NCBI GenBank assembly: GCA_030435675.1
Contig: CM059623.1
Span: 8,086,012-8,150,011, forward strand
From: Steinernema hermaphroditum
Lineage: Eukaryota > Nematoda > Chromadorea > Rhabditida > Steinernematidae
Reading direction: 5' to 3'
DNA length: 64,000 nt
In this document: positions 1 through 11,770 of the stretch, one piece after another
How positions within the stretch are numbered: position 1 is the first letter of the stretch
How the letters are laid out: every line of letters begins with the position of its first letter
Program-made: the position numbers and the translations under genes
The notes under the pieces: model-generated
What the model was told of the DNA's origin: nothing
The model's database searches: none
Seen by the model: only the letters and a program-made list of their open reading frames with translations

Positions 1-570
1 GTCCATACAGGTGCGAAGTTACGCCTCTTTCTCCACCGCATCCTGACATCTCCTCATAAAAAATGATTAGGACTGCTCCTTTTTGGCGGAATGTTTGGAT
101 TCTAGGGATGGTTAGGAGACGGAAATCGTCGATGTAAACGTTTTATCGCGTCGACGAGGGTCTCCACAAGGTCGATTATGGCACAGTGGTCACGGATTCA
201 ACTCAGAGTCAATTCTTTCTTCCATAGCTTCTTATTCCCACCTAGAATCCCTCTCAGAAACGTCTCCCTGGAGCATTCAATAGCACTACTTAGCAAGTGT
301 GACATTTTGCAAAAGAATGATGACTTCCCGAGGCATAAATCGATCATTTATGCTTGGAGATGGCTTCATTTTATGACCTCTTCACATCTCAGTCATCGGT
401 TTCCGTGAGACGTCCGTCCTCTTAGCCGTCGGCGCCGAAGTGCTCCCAAGTCGTCATAATCTCTCTCGTCATCTTCCGGGATCCCCTTCTGTCTCAAACT
501 TTGGACGTTTTGCAGTCAAAGAGGCAAAATTGAGAGTTTAATCGAATTTCTCGGCGAATCGATCGTCAAG
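1..570. other. no gene recognised
   Basis: Open frames here are short and on inspection have no family resemblance or splice pattern. The stretch ends at the first candidate start codon (571) of the following exon chain. It may hold upstream regulatory sequence; I see no specific element. Confidence 0.4.
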
Positions 571-3034
571 ATGTTGATTCGTCGTGGCAGGTGAGTTATG
601 GGTCCTCGCCGGTCCCGCCGGGTATCCTCCGTATCTAGGTACTACAGTAATCTGGATGTCCCCCGCTCCCCGGATTCCGACGATCAGAGGTCAGAGAGGC
701 GAACGTCTTTTGGACTAATTTATTTTGTGTGTGGCCCTAACCATTCGCAACTCAATGCATGCCTAATCGGGGGAGGACCCGCACTCCTGACGGCGTTTTT
801 GCAAAGCAGACGCCCTCCCTTCTTCTGACTACTCACCCCATGAATCTGTCTTCTAATACACCCTGACTGCCGTAGCCTTTCAGCCAACAACACTACGGAG
901 ATTCGTTTCTCGGATCGCAGCAGAAGCGCCTCTCCTCGCCCCACAGAATCGCTTCGCTGCGGAACGATCGGCCTCTCAGTGAGTGAATCCACAAGCTCTC
1001 CCTATCCTGTGCCTTCCGGGCTCCTGCACCGATCTCTTTCAGACAGTCAGTACAGCTCTCCGTCGCTGCTGGACTCGCTGCGGCAACAAAAGGCCAAAGT
1101 GGACCGGAACTGGTCGTTCCACGCGAAGAACAAACAGAGGGACGACGCGATGCTTCTCTCGCAGTGCGCCGGCCGCTCCAACGTCATCCTCACGTCCTCG
1201 GGTTCGTTAATTTCGTCCTAAGAGTCCCTTGATGGGGTGGAAGGGGTCACAGAATCAGGATCATTTCCGAAATGAGCCTGGGCCTCGTGGCTTCGCTCTC
1301 TGTCGCCGGCGTCCGGAAGATCTCCCCTTCCGAGGTGCCTCTCCTCCAGAGGCACCACAACGACAGAAGTAGGTTGTTTTGGGGGAATATTCGAAACTCC
1401 AATTTTGAAAGAGCTTCTTTCCTTACAGTGTGCACTCATAAAGGTGAAGTCAATAATCGCATCCACAGAAAGCTGGAGGACATACTTCTCCTTCTCCTTG
1501 TCTTCATATCTCGGGACAATGTGGCTGCAAGCCATTCCTTCCCACAACTGTTCCTTGCAACTAAAGTCCCTCTATCTCTGCAGGTCTGCACTTAGCGGCC
1601 AATCAAAACATCTCCGAAAAACGAGCTAATTTCTCTGACCTATGGCGCACAGGTGTCCTCGGACGGTCCAGAAGTGGCTGCTTCCCCTCCACTTTCCTCG
1701 ATTTTGGGGAAAGTACTCCTGGGGAAGGTCACGTTCCTTCGCCTACAAACCCGTGTATATGCAATCTCTGGTTTTAGGCGGTGACGTCGAGTGCACTCTC
1801 GCGGAACTGCCTTCTAGAGGCTCCCCTAATTGGCCTGGAACATCCCTTTCGGCTCCCTGCAACTCCATTTGTCGCGCGGCAACGCTCTGCAGACCTAAAA
1901 GACGTCATTTGAGGGAAACGTTCTCTTCGCGGCTAATGACCTGTCGGGGAAAACTCCTAAAGGACACGAATAAGTGTCACCTTCGGAGTGATCTTCTGAC
2001 AGCCAATTAACGCGGTGACGGCCTCCTCTCTGTAGAGCCTTTGCGGATAAGTGTGCACTGTTAAACCTGGCGGGAACTGTGGCTGATGGTGACGTGAAGT
2101 GACATGAGGGACGAGAATAGCCCGGGAGACAAGTAGCATTTATGTTGAGGAATAGGTTCCGACCCCGAAATAGAACACAAAAAAGGGACTTGTACGTGAT
2201 GGAGTCGACTCATTGAAGACGGAGCCACTTGAAAGGTCACCCTTTTGAACACTTTGCCGAGTTCTTTTATTGAATTTCGCCGAGTTAACTCTATTGGAAG
2301 GTCCAAAAAGTCGCGATCAGAGCCCTTTCTGATCGTTCCAAAATTCCACGTCGCAGCCCCTGGTGTTTGACCCCTTCTTGATTCCACCTGCCCCTCGTCC
2401 CCTGGCCAACCTCCAGGGCCCCCAGATCCCCTCCCCTCCATTCCAGGATCTTCTAATCGCTCCATTTCAGCGGCCGATCTCGGGAAATCGTTCGGCGGCG
2501 CCCCTCCGGCCGTCGGCTCCCAGCGGCTCTTCGACGCGCGCAGGTGAGAATTCGATTAGAAGTCGGTTTCTTGAAAAACTCAGTTCGTTCGGGCGATTAT
2601 GTCGGAGCGCATTCCTTGGCAACGGCACTCGAATCGCACCTGCCTTCTCCTCCGGAGACGCAATCCCCTCCCCTCCGATTGCCGCCGATCCTTGCCACTT
2701 TGAACGGTGCCCGGCGACGGAAGCGAAATACTTCCGAAACATTAGGGCGGCGCGCGAATTCAAACGAACAATCGACTTGAAAGGTCGAATTCGTGACATT
2801 TCGGGGTGCACACCAATCTGGAAGCGATTCTGGAGTCGTTCTTTGGCTCTTGACTTCTATCGGCGTGCCATTCCCCTCTTGAACTATTGGCCATTGTGGG
2901 TACGGTAGGGCGAACATGGACCTCTTATTCTAGGGACATTTTTCTTCTGGTTCTATTGTCCCCTGAAAAAGGCATCACTCTTCCCTCGCCCCTCCTTTTT
3001 CAGGTCTTATCCCGATTTGGCTGCGCACGTCTAG
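571..3034 (+). CDS. Ser/Arg-rich exon chain: separate small gene or N-terminus of the K+ channel
   Basis: Five exons join in one frame: 571-590, 884-978, 1043-1201, 2471-2543 and 3004-3034, each bounded by GT and AG; the third donor (gttcgt) is weak. The product is about 125 residues, hydrophilic, rich in Ser, Arg and Gln, with no domain I recognise, and it ends at TAG 3032-3034. An alternative is a GT donor at 3029 just before that stop, spliced to an AG at 3262-3263. This keeps the frame and runs into the K+ channel that follows on the same strand, which would give the channel a long disordered cytoplasmic N-terminus. The 1.27 kb intron 3 contains nothing I recognise. I cannot decide between the two models from sequence alone. 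Confidence 0.35.
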
Positions 3035-3243
3035 GATCGCGTGCGAACTCAAAAATGCAAATTGCCCGAGGCGCACCTGTCCTCCGCCCCTCGCCACCGC
3101 TGCTCCTCATTAGGCGCCTTCAGCCGCCGCGAATTACCGCGAAGCGCCTCCCACCGCGCGGGCCTGCGCACCTCTCCCGTCGCGGCGAGACCCTTCCCGA
3201 TCCGAGGATCGATTCGTCGGCGCTTTTTCGTCCCCGGGCCGCC

Positions 3244-6184
3244 ATGAACACCGCGATTCTGCAGGGGACGATCATGGCCACGTCGCACGGCATTAGCCGC
3301 ATCAACCGCCACGCGTCGAGGCCGCCCGAAAGCTACCGTACCCGGATAAGCAATGTTCTCAAAACGTAGGTGCAGGGGCGCCGAGAGAAGAAGGGAATGC
3401 TGAGCCTCAGAGCCTAAACACTTCCAAGACGCACTGAAAAGGGACGTGTTTCAGGAAGGAGCAGATCTCCCGGAAGAGCAGTCTCCCGCGCTGTTCGGAC
3501 GAAGTTCAGATGGAGGAGCGCGTCCTCTCCGAGTCGACGATCTCGACGGTCGACGAATCGCTATTTTCCAAGGTGAGTGGCCAAAAGGTGGACGACAAGT
3601 GGGGGTCGACGGGCTTCGGGCGCTCGAGGAGGCCAGTCACTTGACTCGTCGAGCCAGTTTATGGTGACAGACACGCCAAAACGCCTCAATACGTTTCTCT
3701 TTGTCCGCACAAGTTAATTAATTTCCCCACGCACACCCTTTGATTCGCGTGGCGCTCACCTCCAGGAGGACCAAAGAACAAGCTTATGGCTTCACAGGAC
3801 ATGCTTGAGGTCTTTGAACTTGCGTTGAAGCATCGCCTAGTGGCGCTTGATCTCCTAGAGCTTCTATTGCTGAGGGGTTCTTGTGTGAGAATGGAATCTG
3901 AAGATCCCTTGTGCTTTGTGTCGAAAAGGTCCTCTTTTCGAGCGGAAGAAATTCACATGTGGAATCTATTCTCGGGGCGCCTCCTTCCCACCTACCCTCA
4001 TACCGTAATCCCAGGCAAAATCACACGCCAGTCCTCGGTCAGACGACTTCCTCCGCGTCAACATCGGCGGATCGCACTTCACTGTCCGGAAGGAGACGAT
4101 CGCGAGGCGGAAGACCGGTGAGTACCTTCTTCTACGTCTCACCTCCGTCCTCAGGTCGCCTCAGCTGGCTCCTAAACGTCGCCCACACACAGCGGATGCC
4201 CCTCGTGGACGGCTACTTCGAGTCCAGCGACGAGTACTACTTCGAACGCTCTCCCGTCCTCTTCCACATCGTCTACCAGTTCTACCTGACAGGTACCATA
4301 CCACCGAAGGCCTATCCACGCCCGCTTCAGGCTGCATCCACCAGCCGAACCACGTCTGTCCCCAGGACCTTCTGGACGAGCTGGAGTACTGGGGCATCGC
4401 GCCGCTGGACCACCTGGCGCCGTGCTGCTGCGCCGACGACGAGGAGGACGAGGACGTGGTCAAGGAGGAGGAGGAGGTCGAGGCCGCGCCCCCGAATCCC
4501 TTCAAACACCTCAAGTTCGGCGAGTTCCGCAGGAAAGTGTGGACGCTCATCGAGGAGCCGACGAGGTGAGGCACCTCCGGAGAACCCTAACGAGGCCCTT
4601 GCAGCTCCATTTACTCGCAGATCTTCGCCTCCTTCTCCATCCTCTTCGTGCTCGTCTCCATCTCAGGCCTCGTCCTCGGTTCCATCCCCGAGTTCCAGAT
4701 GCCCGTCTTCAAGAAGAACCCAGCCGGTAGGCCCCCCTCCCGCGCGCCCGTGCCTACAGTACCCCGTTCAGACAACGCATCGCTGCAGGTGGTGGAGATG
4801 GAGCCCCACCCGGCGCTCTCCCACATCGAGCACCTCTGCATCGTGTGGTTCTCGCTGGAGTACTTCTCCAAGATGATCGTCTCCGCCGACCGGAAGCGCA
4901 CCTTCCTCCAGCTGCTCAACATCATCGACCTCTTGGCCATCCTTCCCTTCATCATGGAAATGGCCCTTATGGTCGTCGGCATCAACACCGAGCAGCTCAG
5001 AGACCTCAAGGTGGGTGGTCCTCTCCCCCCGGCCGCTAAACTCCTTAGGGCGCCTTCCTGGTCATCCGCATCCTACGAGTATTGCGCGTCATACGAGTAT
5101 TGAAACTGGGCCGCTACAGTAGCGGCCTCCAGATGTTCGGCAAGACGCTCCAGGCGAGCTTCCGGCAGCTGGGCATGATGGCCATGGTGGTGCTCACCGG
5201 GGTCATCTTCTTCTCGACGCTCGTATACTTCCTCGAGAAGGATGAGCCCGGTTCCCAGTTCCATTCGATCCCCGCCGCCTGCTGGTGGTGCATCGTCACC
5301 ATGACCACAGTCGGTAGGTCCCCCCTCCCGGGCCCTCCTACCGGCTTCTTTTCTTTCAGGCTACGGCGACCTCACTCCCGTCACAGTCCGTAAGTGTGCA
5401 CAGGCCGCCGTCCCTCTGACCCCTGGTTTTAGCGGGAAAACTTGTCGCGACGGGAGCCATCGCCTGCGGAGTCCTCGTCCTCGCCCTCCCCATCACCATC
5501 ATTGTGAGTCCTTGCCCACTCCTCGGCTACCGTTACCCGCTGCCGCGCGTCGCTTCCGCGCTTCTCTCCTCTCCTCTTCTCGTCTTCATCGCCTCTTTTT
5601 AGGCTCAAGTCGCATTTTCTTTGAGGAGGCGGAGAGGCCGCGGATATGTAAGGCTGTGTGCCGTAGTGACTTTTAACTCTCTTCCCTCTTAACACTCCCC
5701 TCCCTACCGTAACCCTTTCCTCTCTTCCGCTCTCTCACCTCCGCTATGGCCGTGCCACGCCACCACTCTCACGCCTTCGCCTCGCGCACCCTCACCGAAA
5801 CTCTGACTCGCGTTCGACTAAACCCTTATCGCTAAGCCTCACGTTCTCCCCGGGCGACTTTCACGATCTCCTCTTGGTTTAGGTCGACAACTTCATGAAG
5901 GTGGCCGAGGGTGAGAGACGCCCAAACGACTCCGTCGGAGGCATCCGGAGACTCGGCCCTCGGGCCCGCATCACCGTGTAAGTCTTCCCTCTCCGTATCT
6001 CCTCGAATCGCTTCTTAGCGGCGACAACGTGGAAGCTGTCGTCTCGCCTCCAAGGCCCCTGAACAGACGCCGTCTGAGACAGTCTACAAGCTTCTCGTCT
6101 ACGGCGCCCCTGAACTCGTCAGGAACCGTCTCCTCGGGGAACAACGGTCGAATTGCCCTTGCCGAAAAAGACGCCGACTGTTAG
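3244..6184 (+). CDS. voltage-gated K+ channel alpha subunit, non-Shaker Kv (Shab/KVS-like)
   Basis: Plasma-membrane K+ channel subunit that would tetramerise to repolarise excitable cells. Twelve exons join in phase: 3244-3365, 3455-3572, 4015-4117, 4155-4292, 4331-4565, 4605-4726, 4772-5010, 5049-5313, 5360-5389, 5433-5503, 5883-5977 and 6019-6184, giving 487 residues. Order: a Ser-rich N-terminus; a T1 tetramerisation domain (DDFLRVNIGG onward) with a Cys-rich C-terminal end (LAPCCCADDE), the pattern of Zn-binding T1 domains in non-Shaker Kv channels; an acidic linker; S1 (FASFSILFVLVSISG); S2-S3; S4 with regularly spaced Arg (VIRILRVLRVIRVLKLGR); a pore helix and the selectivity filter TTVGYGDL, split over two exons; S6 (GVLVLALPITII); and a short tail. 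The ATG at 3244 is the first in frame, but upstream exons may extend it. Subfamily is less certain than Kv identity. Confidence 0.93.
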
Positions 6185-6426
6185 ACAGTCTAGTCTGCTG
6201 TGGCCAGACGCGTCTCGTCCCGCCGACACCTTCCGCCCCGATCTCCTTTGTCTGTAAAAAGCTTAGATTTGTCCTCCAGTCCGGATCGTCTCCGTCCAGG
6301 AAAACCGTGGTTTTATTGGTTCAATAAGTATGCGAAATGACAAAATAACGACTGAAAAAGAAGGGCAACAGATCGGGCAACACACGTATCAATATTTACA
6401 AAATCGGGAAATATCTTAGCAGTATC

Positions 6427-7344
6427 TTAAGCGTAGTAGGCGGGGCTTCGTTCGCCGAACGCGCGCATGAGGATGCAAGAGAAGACCATCGAAAAGAACT
6501 CAATGGCGAGCAACACAAATGCGATCACAATGACGATCTCGCCCGTGCTTTCAAGATGCTCAGAGATAACGGTGAAACAGTCGAACTTTCCTTGGAGGGC
6601 TCCGCGACAGAGGTTTTCCTGCTCGTAGAGATACTGGGTATCGCGAGTGGCACCACAGCACTGGAACAGCTCTTCGATGGGAAGAAGGTTCTTGCGCAAA
6701 TCCGCGTTCTCAGAACTCTTCTTCATCAGCGTTTGCAGAGAGTCCATGAGAGCCGTCTTGTTCACCAGAGCAAAGACCACAGCACCGACTTCGATGACGG
6801 ACAAGATGAGGATGACGACAAAGAACTAAAGTTGAAAACTATGAGATTACCGTATACAAAACTACATTAACGTAACCTGTTATCACAGACACTATTTGTT
6901 TTTGTGATCACTGTTATGTTTGCGAATACATCTCCCAGGAAATGGGAATATTTACCAAACAGAATTTGGCTTGAGCAAAATATTTGCAAAAGAACTCACC
7001 AAAGTAAGCATCAAAACACTTTCGCAAGCAGCTCCGCAGCATCCAAGGAATCCAACGATAAGAAGGAGGAATCCAACGGCGACGAGCACCCACAGCGAAG
7101 CTTGATACTAAAACGACGATACAGTAAACGGAAACCTGGAACTTCTGCGTACCTTTGACAGATCATCCAGGTGGGAAGGATCCAAGCCGGTCTGGTTGAT
7201 GAACTCTTGCAAGTGCCGGGCGAAATTGTGATCCAGATTCGCCCACAGCGAAAATCCGAAGATGAGTGCACCGAAGGCGAAGATCAAAAAGTTGGTCGAA
7301 AAGACCAAAAACTTGATCACCTGGTTGCCGCAACCGTACACCAT
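6427..7344 (-). CDS. tetraspanin
   Basis: Four-pass membrane organiser protein of 232 residues in three exons (7344-7153, 7107-7000, 6825-6427 on the minus strand). TM1 follows a short N-terminus (MVYGCGNQVIKFLVF), TM2 and TM3 lie in exon 2 and the start of exon 3 (VLVAVGFLLLIVGFLGCCGA; VVILILSVIEVGAVVFALV), and TM4 is near the C-terminus (IVIVIAFVLLAIEFFSMVF). The large extracellular loop carries the diagnostic CCG (FQCCGA) plus two further Cys (NLC, FDC), so the four-Cys disulfide pattern is present. TM2 ends with the usual GCCGA juxtamembrane Cys. An AATAAA on the minus strand lies at about 6316-6321. It is convergent with the K+ channel, 242 bp away. Which tetraspanin subgroup it belongs to I cannot say. 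Confidence 0.93.
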
Positions 7345-10109
7345 GGCTCTAAACCTACAAAACGTGACACTGAATGATGGTCGGAAATTTGTATCGATCC
7401 GCGCACGTACACGATCCAAAGAAATACGCGACGAAAGGAGAGGGAGAGGGGAAACTGATCTAGCCGTTGCTGCTGTACAAGGAGCGGTGTTTCGAAAGCG
7501 CGCCGTCCCATATCAGAACAGTGGGAGGAGGAAAAGATCTGCTGAGTCAGGAACCGTGCGGAAACCTTATAAACAAACTGAGCGATCGATTGCACCATGT
7601 CCCACCCAAACGAAGAGCACAAAACAGCGAAAACGCCGCGCATTACATTAATCAGCGTCCCTTTACAGCCGATCGAATCGCGCGAGATGTCGACGCAGGA
7701 AAGGATCAAAAAGAAGACCTTGAACTGACGACAAAATGAGTCACAGCTTGTAGACACGCGAACATATTTGCAGAAGTGAGTAATTCCCGACGGTACTATG
7801 AACTGTACCAACAACTGTACTCGTAAGCCTGTGAATTCCCGAGGTGCGCGCGGGGATCAGCTGAAGGGCGAGGGCATGGAGGGAGAAAGGAGCACTCGAC
7901 TCCGCGCAGGCGGACCGTTGGCGTCCATAACAATACGCCACCAATTATGGTCGGTGAGTGCGCTGCGAACTGTGGCTACGACTCTAGCGGACCGTCGGAC
8001 GTGCGGTTCTCCCACAAGCGATGGCGTCTTCCTCACCACCTTCGTCCATCGGTGACGTCAGATCAAGCGGTCGCCGCCAGATGGAGCCAAGCATAAATAC
8101 AACAATCGTTCGATAGGCTCGATTACGTGTTGGGCTTTGGTCGAGCGATAAATCACGCCGAAGGAGGGAACGCAAGGGATCGGGGACCGCGCCGGAGATC
8201 GCCGAAATCAACGAAATCGATCGAAAAGCGATGAATAAACAAGAACTCACCACCTATAACGCGCAACCTGAATGCCGGCAACCGGCGGGGAGACCGACGG
8301 ACGGCGTGGTGGGACCGCCCCCGTGTCCACGTGATCGGAGCCAAAGCGATCAGTCAAAACAATGCGCCGACCTGTGACCGCCCGCCCGCTCAGCAGGCCT
8401 AGGCGTGCAGATTCGCGCAATTTATGCCTCCAAAAACGGACCAATTGTCCGCGCGCCTGTTTTCGGCGGATTTCCGATCAGAGGCAATGCGAATTCCGTT
8501 TCCAGTGCACGACTAATGCCCGTGGAGTTGGCTTTTTCGTGTTGTGCCAGCTTTACGGCGCATCCCACATATGCGAACATCCCACATACCGTAGTTTTTG
8601 GAGGCGTTGACCCCTCACGTTTCCCCAGAAGGCGCCGGACTCCTTCGAGTCAACAAAGCACTAATTCGATTAAGAGCGCGGCGACAGCTGGATTACCGCG
8701 CTCCGCGAAGTGCAGAAGCGCTTGGGGCGTGCGACGAGGCGCGAATGGGGCTAATAAGCTCGGACGGCGCGGAGGAGGCGACAAATTGCGCGTAGGGGAC
8801 TCCGTATTGAGGCAGTCGGTGGGTGACCGAAGGTGAAGGCCGCGGAAGACTTCATTATCACGACATGATAGCGCGCTAGAGTTTCGGAGCGCTCTCTGGG
8901 GACGCACGAATCGCGTAGCCTCTCGCGATGGACATGGCGATAAGGCGGGACGACGCCCGCGGCAAAAACGGGACACCCGTCGGAAATGGAATATAAGGGC
9001 CGTTGGACGTGCCTGGCCGGTTACGGGAAGAGAAGAGAACGACTAATGGGCTTTCGAGGACCGGAGAAGACACAACAAGTCCCTCCGGCGGCGACGTGAC
9101 TTCGCGAAGGGGTAACTCTAGAAGAGTGGACGCCGAGGGGAATCGAAGCCGAGCCCCGAGGTGTTTGGAGAAATTCGATTGACTATTAATGAGTGTAAGC
9201 GGATGGAAACAACATGTAGTTGACGCCGACTCGGGGACACTTTTACGTAGAGGTGAATCTCACTACAAGAAGTCAAAACAAAAACCCGCGCCCGCGGCCC
9301 TAATGTTCACGGGAGGGGAAAGGACGCTTTAGGGCCGCCATTGGGCCGCGAGTAAACAAATTTAGATGGCAACCGACGTAAATGCAATTATTATTGAGAG
9401 AGACTACTCAAGAGGGATAAACACCTCGCCGTTCACTTTTCTGCCCACGTCTTATCTGCTCCAATAGGAACTTCACCAGAAAGGGGCGCCGTCTCGCAGC
9501 TTACAGGGGGATTCCGAGCCTCAGGAACTGGTCAATCTTCAGTGAACGAGGACAGAGAGTAGAGGGCTAGGCCGTAGGTGCAAGCATATGGAACACCGTC
9601 CAGGCTCCACTTACGCAGCTATCAAGGGGAATGAGTACTCAGAGACGACGGCCAAGGGGTACTGTAGTTGAGAGAAAGGCATGAAAGAACGCTATCCCCT
9701 TGAGCTGGAGTATCTCTGTCGGAAGGCAAAAATTCGCTGGATTACGGTACCCCAGTTTAACTGCTTCACATCCCCATAGTCAAAAAGCGGTTCCATCTAG
9801 GACAGTAAACCACCAGTACCACATAATCTCGCAGATCACTTTTTTCCGGGCATGTTGGAGTGCTGAAAGACAGTACTCTCCTCCTTCCTCCTGTTCCATT
9901 TAAAGTTTGATTCTCCCGGGGACAGGCCAAGAAGGGAAAGGCAGAGCGTGGATGCAATTTGCCGACGCTTCCGTCGTATTTCGTCGATTTCTCACTCGTG
10001 TCGCGGTGGCGAGCGGTCGGCCCCTCCGGTCGCTCTCTGAGTGTCTGGTTGGCCAGATGACAAACCCCGTGGCAGTTGTGGCTGTTCCGGCTTCCAGAGG
10101 GAATTGGGA
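7345..10109. other. gene-free stretch upstream of the tetraspanin
   Basis: About 2.8 kb in which no open frame joins into a convincing protein and no RNA gene is recognised. The first kilobase is the likely promoter side of the tetraspanin. A long minus-strand open frame (9766-10398) overlaps the dispersed repeat beginning at about 10110 and is not accepted as a gene. Confidence 0.4.
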
Positions 10110-10450
10110 CACCCGGAAGCCGTAGTCCCACCACCGCTGACAACAAGATGTCCGACGCCAGGAATCCAGCTGTGTGAGAAGTCATCCTGAAGGTCGCCGT
10201 CGCTCTGAGGACCAGCGAGAACGCAACTCCCGGACCACGGACCATCAGATTCGAGCTCAGAAGCGTCCGCTGTGCTGCAAACGATGATTCGCTGCTGTAT
10301 CCGAAGATTTGCCGATTCACAGATGCCCAGTGAAGTGCGCCGCCACCCACCGGTTCGACATCAACGCCGCGCCAGGGATGAAGTCGTCTGCCAGACATCC
10401 TCTGTTTGTCTATTATTCGGTGTCGTGCAAGGCGTAAGCCTTTGATTCAC
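10110..10450 (-). repeat. dispersed repeat, copy A
   Basis: Reading the minus strand from about 10450 down, this matches the plus strand at 62765-63035 at roughly 80 percent by eye. Shared blocks include CGTGAATCAAAGGCTTACGC, GACAGAGGATGTCT-like sequence, GTTGATGTCGAACCGGT and GGTGGTGGGACTACGGCTTC. Copy A has about 120 bp between the third and fourth blocks that copy B lacks. A 210-codon minus-strand open frame (9766-10398) overlaps it, but the protein resembles nothing I know and copy B does not keep the frame, so I treat this as repeat DNA rather than a gene. Confidence 0.7.
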
Positions 10451-11128
10451 GAAATAAACTCGTAAACTCGTCGAGATCCCGAACGTTTCGCCCGAGGGAA
10501 CGTTGCAAACCGACGAGCGAGTGGTCAAGACTACATAGGGTTTTCGGTTACTGTGGTGCTGTGTTGGCTAAGATCTGACGGCACGCATTCAGTCGTTTTC
10601 GGTTATAAGGCACAGTACACGGCTTCGAGGGATTAACATATTTATCAGTTCCTTCGAAACAATAACCCGTTTAAAGAAGTTTCAGTTCTTCAAAACGAAC
10701 AGAACAACGGCGAAAGCCACGGCGATATCGTATAAAGTATAAAGTCGTAAAGTCGTAAAGTCGTTCCGTCGTATTTTGTCGGCACATTGAGACATCCCCA
10801 AGTAGAAGACGCTGGTAGGGGAACTGCTGGTGGTCCCGACGCGAGTGCCCTTTGTCTGCTTTTGTCTCTTAGCCCCGCGTACTTTGATTCTTCCTTGCAT
10901 GAGTCGAAAGCTTCCTCGAGTTGTCACGATTCTTGGACGTCAGGGACCTCTTCCCGTATCTTATCCAAAAGCTCTTTTTCGCGTTCATCCACACTTCGTG
11001 ACGAGACCAACTTGAGGATGACTTCAACCACCCACTGAGGTCATGTGCCTTGCTCGGATTCTGGACGTGTCCTTTCCGGTTCTCTTGGCTTCAAAGTGTG
11101 CTTTTCCAGGAGTAGATAGCCGTCCCGC
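10451..11128. other. spacer before mrpl-35, with a short AAAGTCGT tandem
   Basis: Contains a short tandem TATAAAG/TCGTAAAG tract near 10733-10765. On the minus strand, about 10916-11030 is an open frame ending in a charged peptide (EREKELLDKIREEVPD) preceded by an AG; it could be a terminal exon but has no partner exon I can identify. A polypyrimidine-AG at about 11102-11109 sits just before the L35 start and could be a trans-splice acceptor. Confidence 0.3.
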
Positions 11129-11663
11129 ATGAATCAGATACGCTGGCTAGTGTCGGGCACGGGCAGCGGTCTCCTCTCGACGGTAGCGTCGTCGAGCGTC
11201 AACAGCGCTCGTGGCATCGCACGGATTCCGCACTACGAGCGCCACATTCGCTTCGACATCAACGTTGGCCGAAAGCGCCCTGCCCAAGACGTCCTCGATC
11301 GTTTCAAGCGCCTCAATAACGGTATGGATGCACTTCTGTCCGATGTCAACTTTTTCTGTTTCAGGAATGTGGATCAGAGCTCGTCCCGGAAGAACCAAGT
11401 TGCGCTACATCAAAGACGAAAACTATCTGAAGACGTCTCTTTTCTACGAGACCTGCACTAAGGAAGAATGCCAGATGCTTGACAAGATGATGACGCCGTT
11501 TTGGTTGCGGCCCCGATATTACGTTGACGACCCATACGGTCCGTACCATGTGCGATACGGAATCAAGAGTCCTCGTGTGGACGATCGCGGAAGATTCGTG
11601 CGAGAGCGTCCGAAGATTTTGATCGAAGATAGTGTTGCCGAACAGCACTTTGACGACCGCTAA
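11129..11663 (+). CDS. mrpl-35: mitochondrial large-subunit ribosomal protein bL35m (MRPL35)
   Basis: Structural protein of the mitochondrial 39S subunit. Two exons (11129-11321 and 11365-11663) join as G|GA to give about 163 residues. The N-terminus is basic and hydroxylated, as for a matrix-targeting sequence. The C-terminal half matches the animal MRPL35 signature: a Leu-Asp-Lys-Met followed by Thr, Phe-Trp, Arg, then Tyr-Val-Asp-Asp-Pro-Tyr and Tyr-His (here [20 protein letters not shown]). The start ATG follows a polypyrimidine-AG by about 20 bp. ALG11 begins only about 107 bp downstream on the same strand, which is operon-like spacing in nematodes. Confidence 0.88.
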
Positions 11664-11770
11664 CGGCTTTGTTTTCTTTTCAAGTGGTTAGATAGTTCAG
11701 GAGTATAAACAGATGTGTTGCTAGTCTTGTTGGGCTTCGTGTGTTGTATCTTTGCAAGCTGAGTACTGAT

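Noticed and set aside
3911..4876. 321-codon plus-strand frame over the K+ channel
   Set aside because: Reads through introns in a different frame; Ser/Arg-rich nonsense compared with the spliced channel.
9766..10398. 210-codon minus-strand open frame
   Set aside because: Overlaps the dispersed repeat; the other copy at 63 kb does not keep the frame and no family resemblance is seen.
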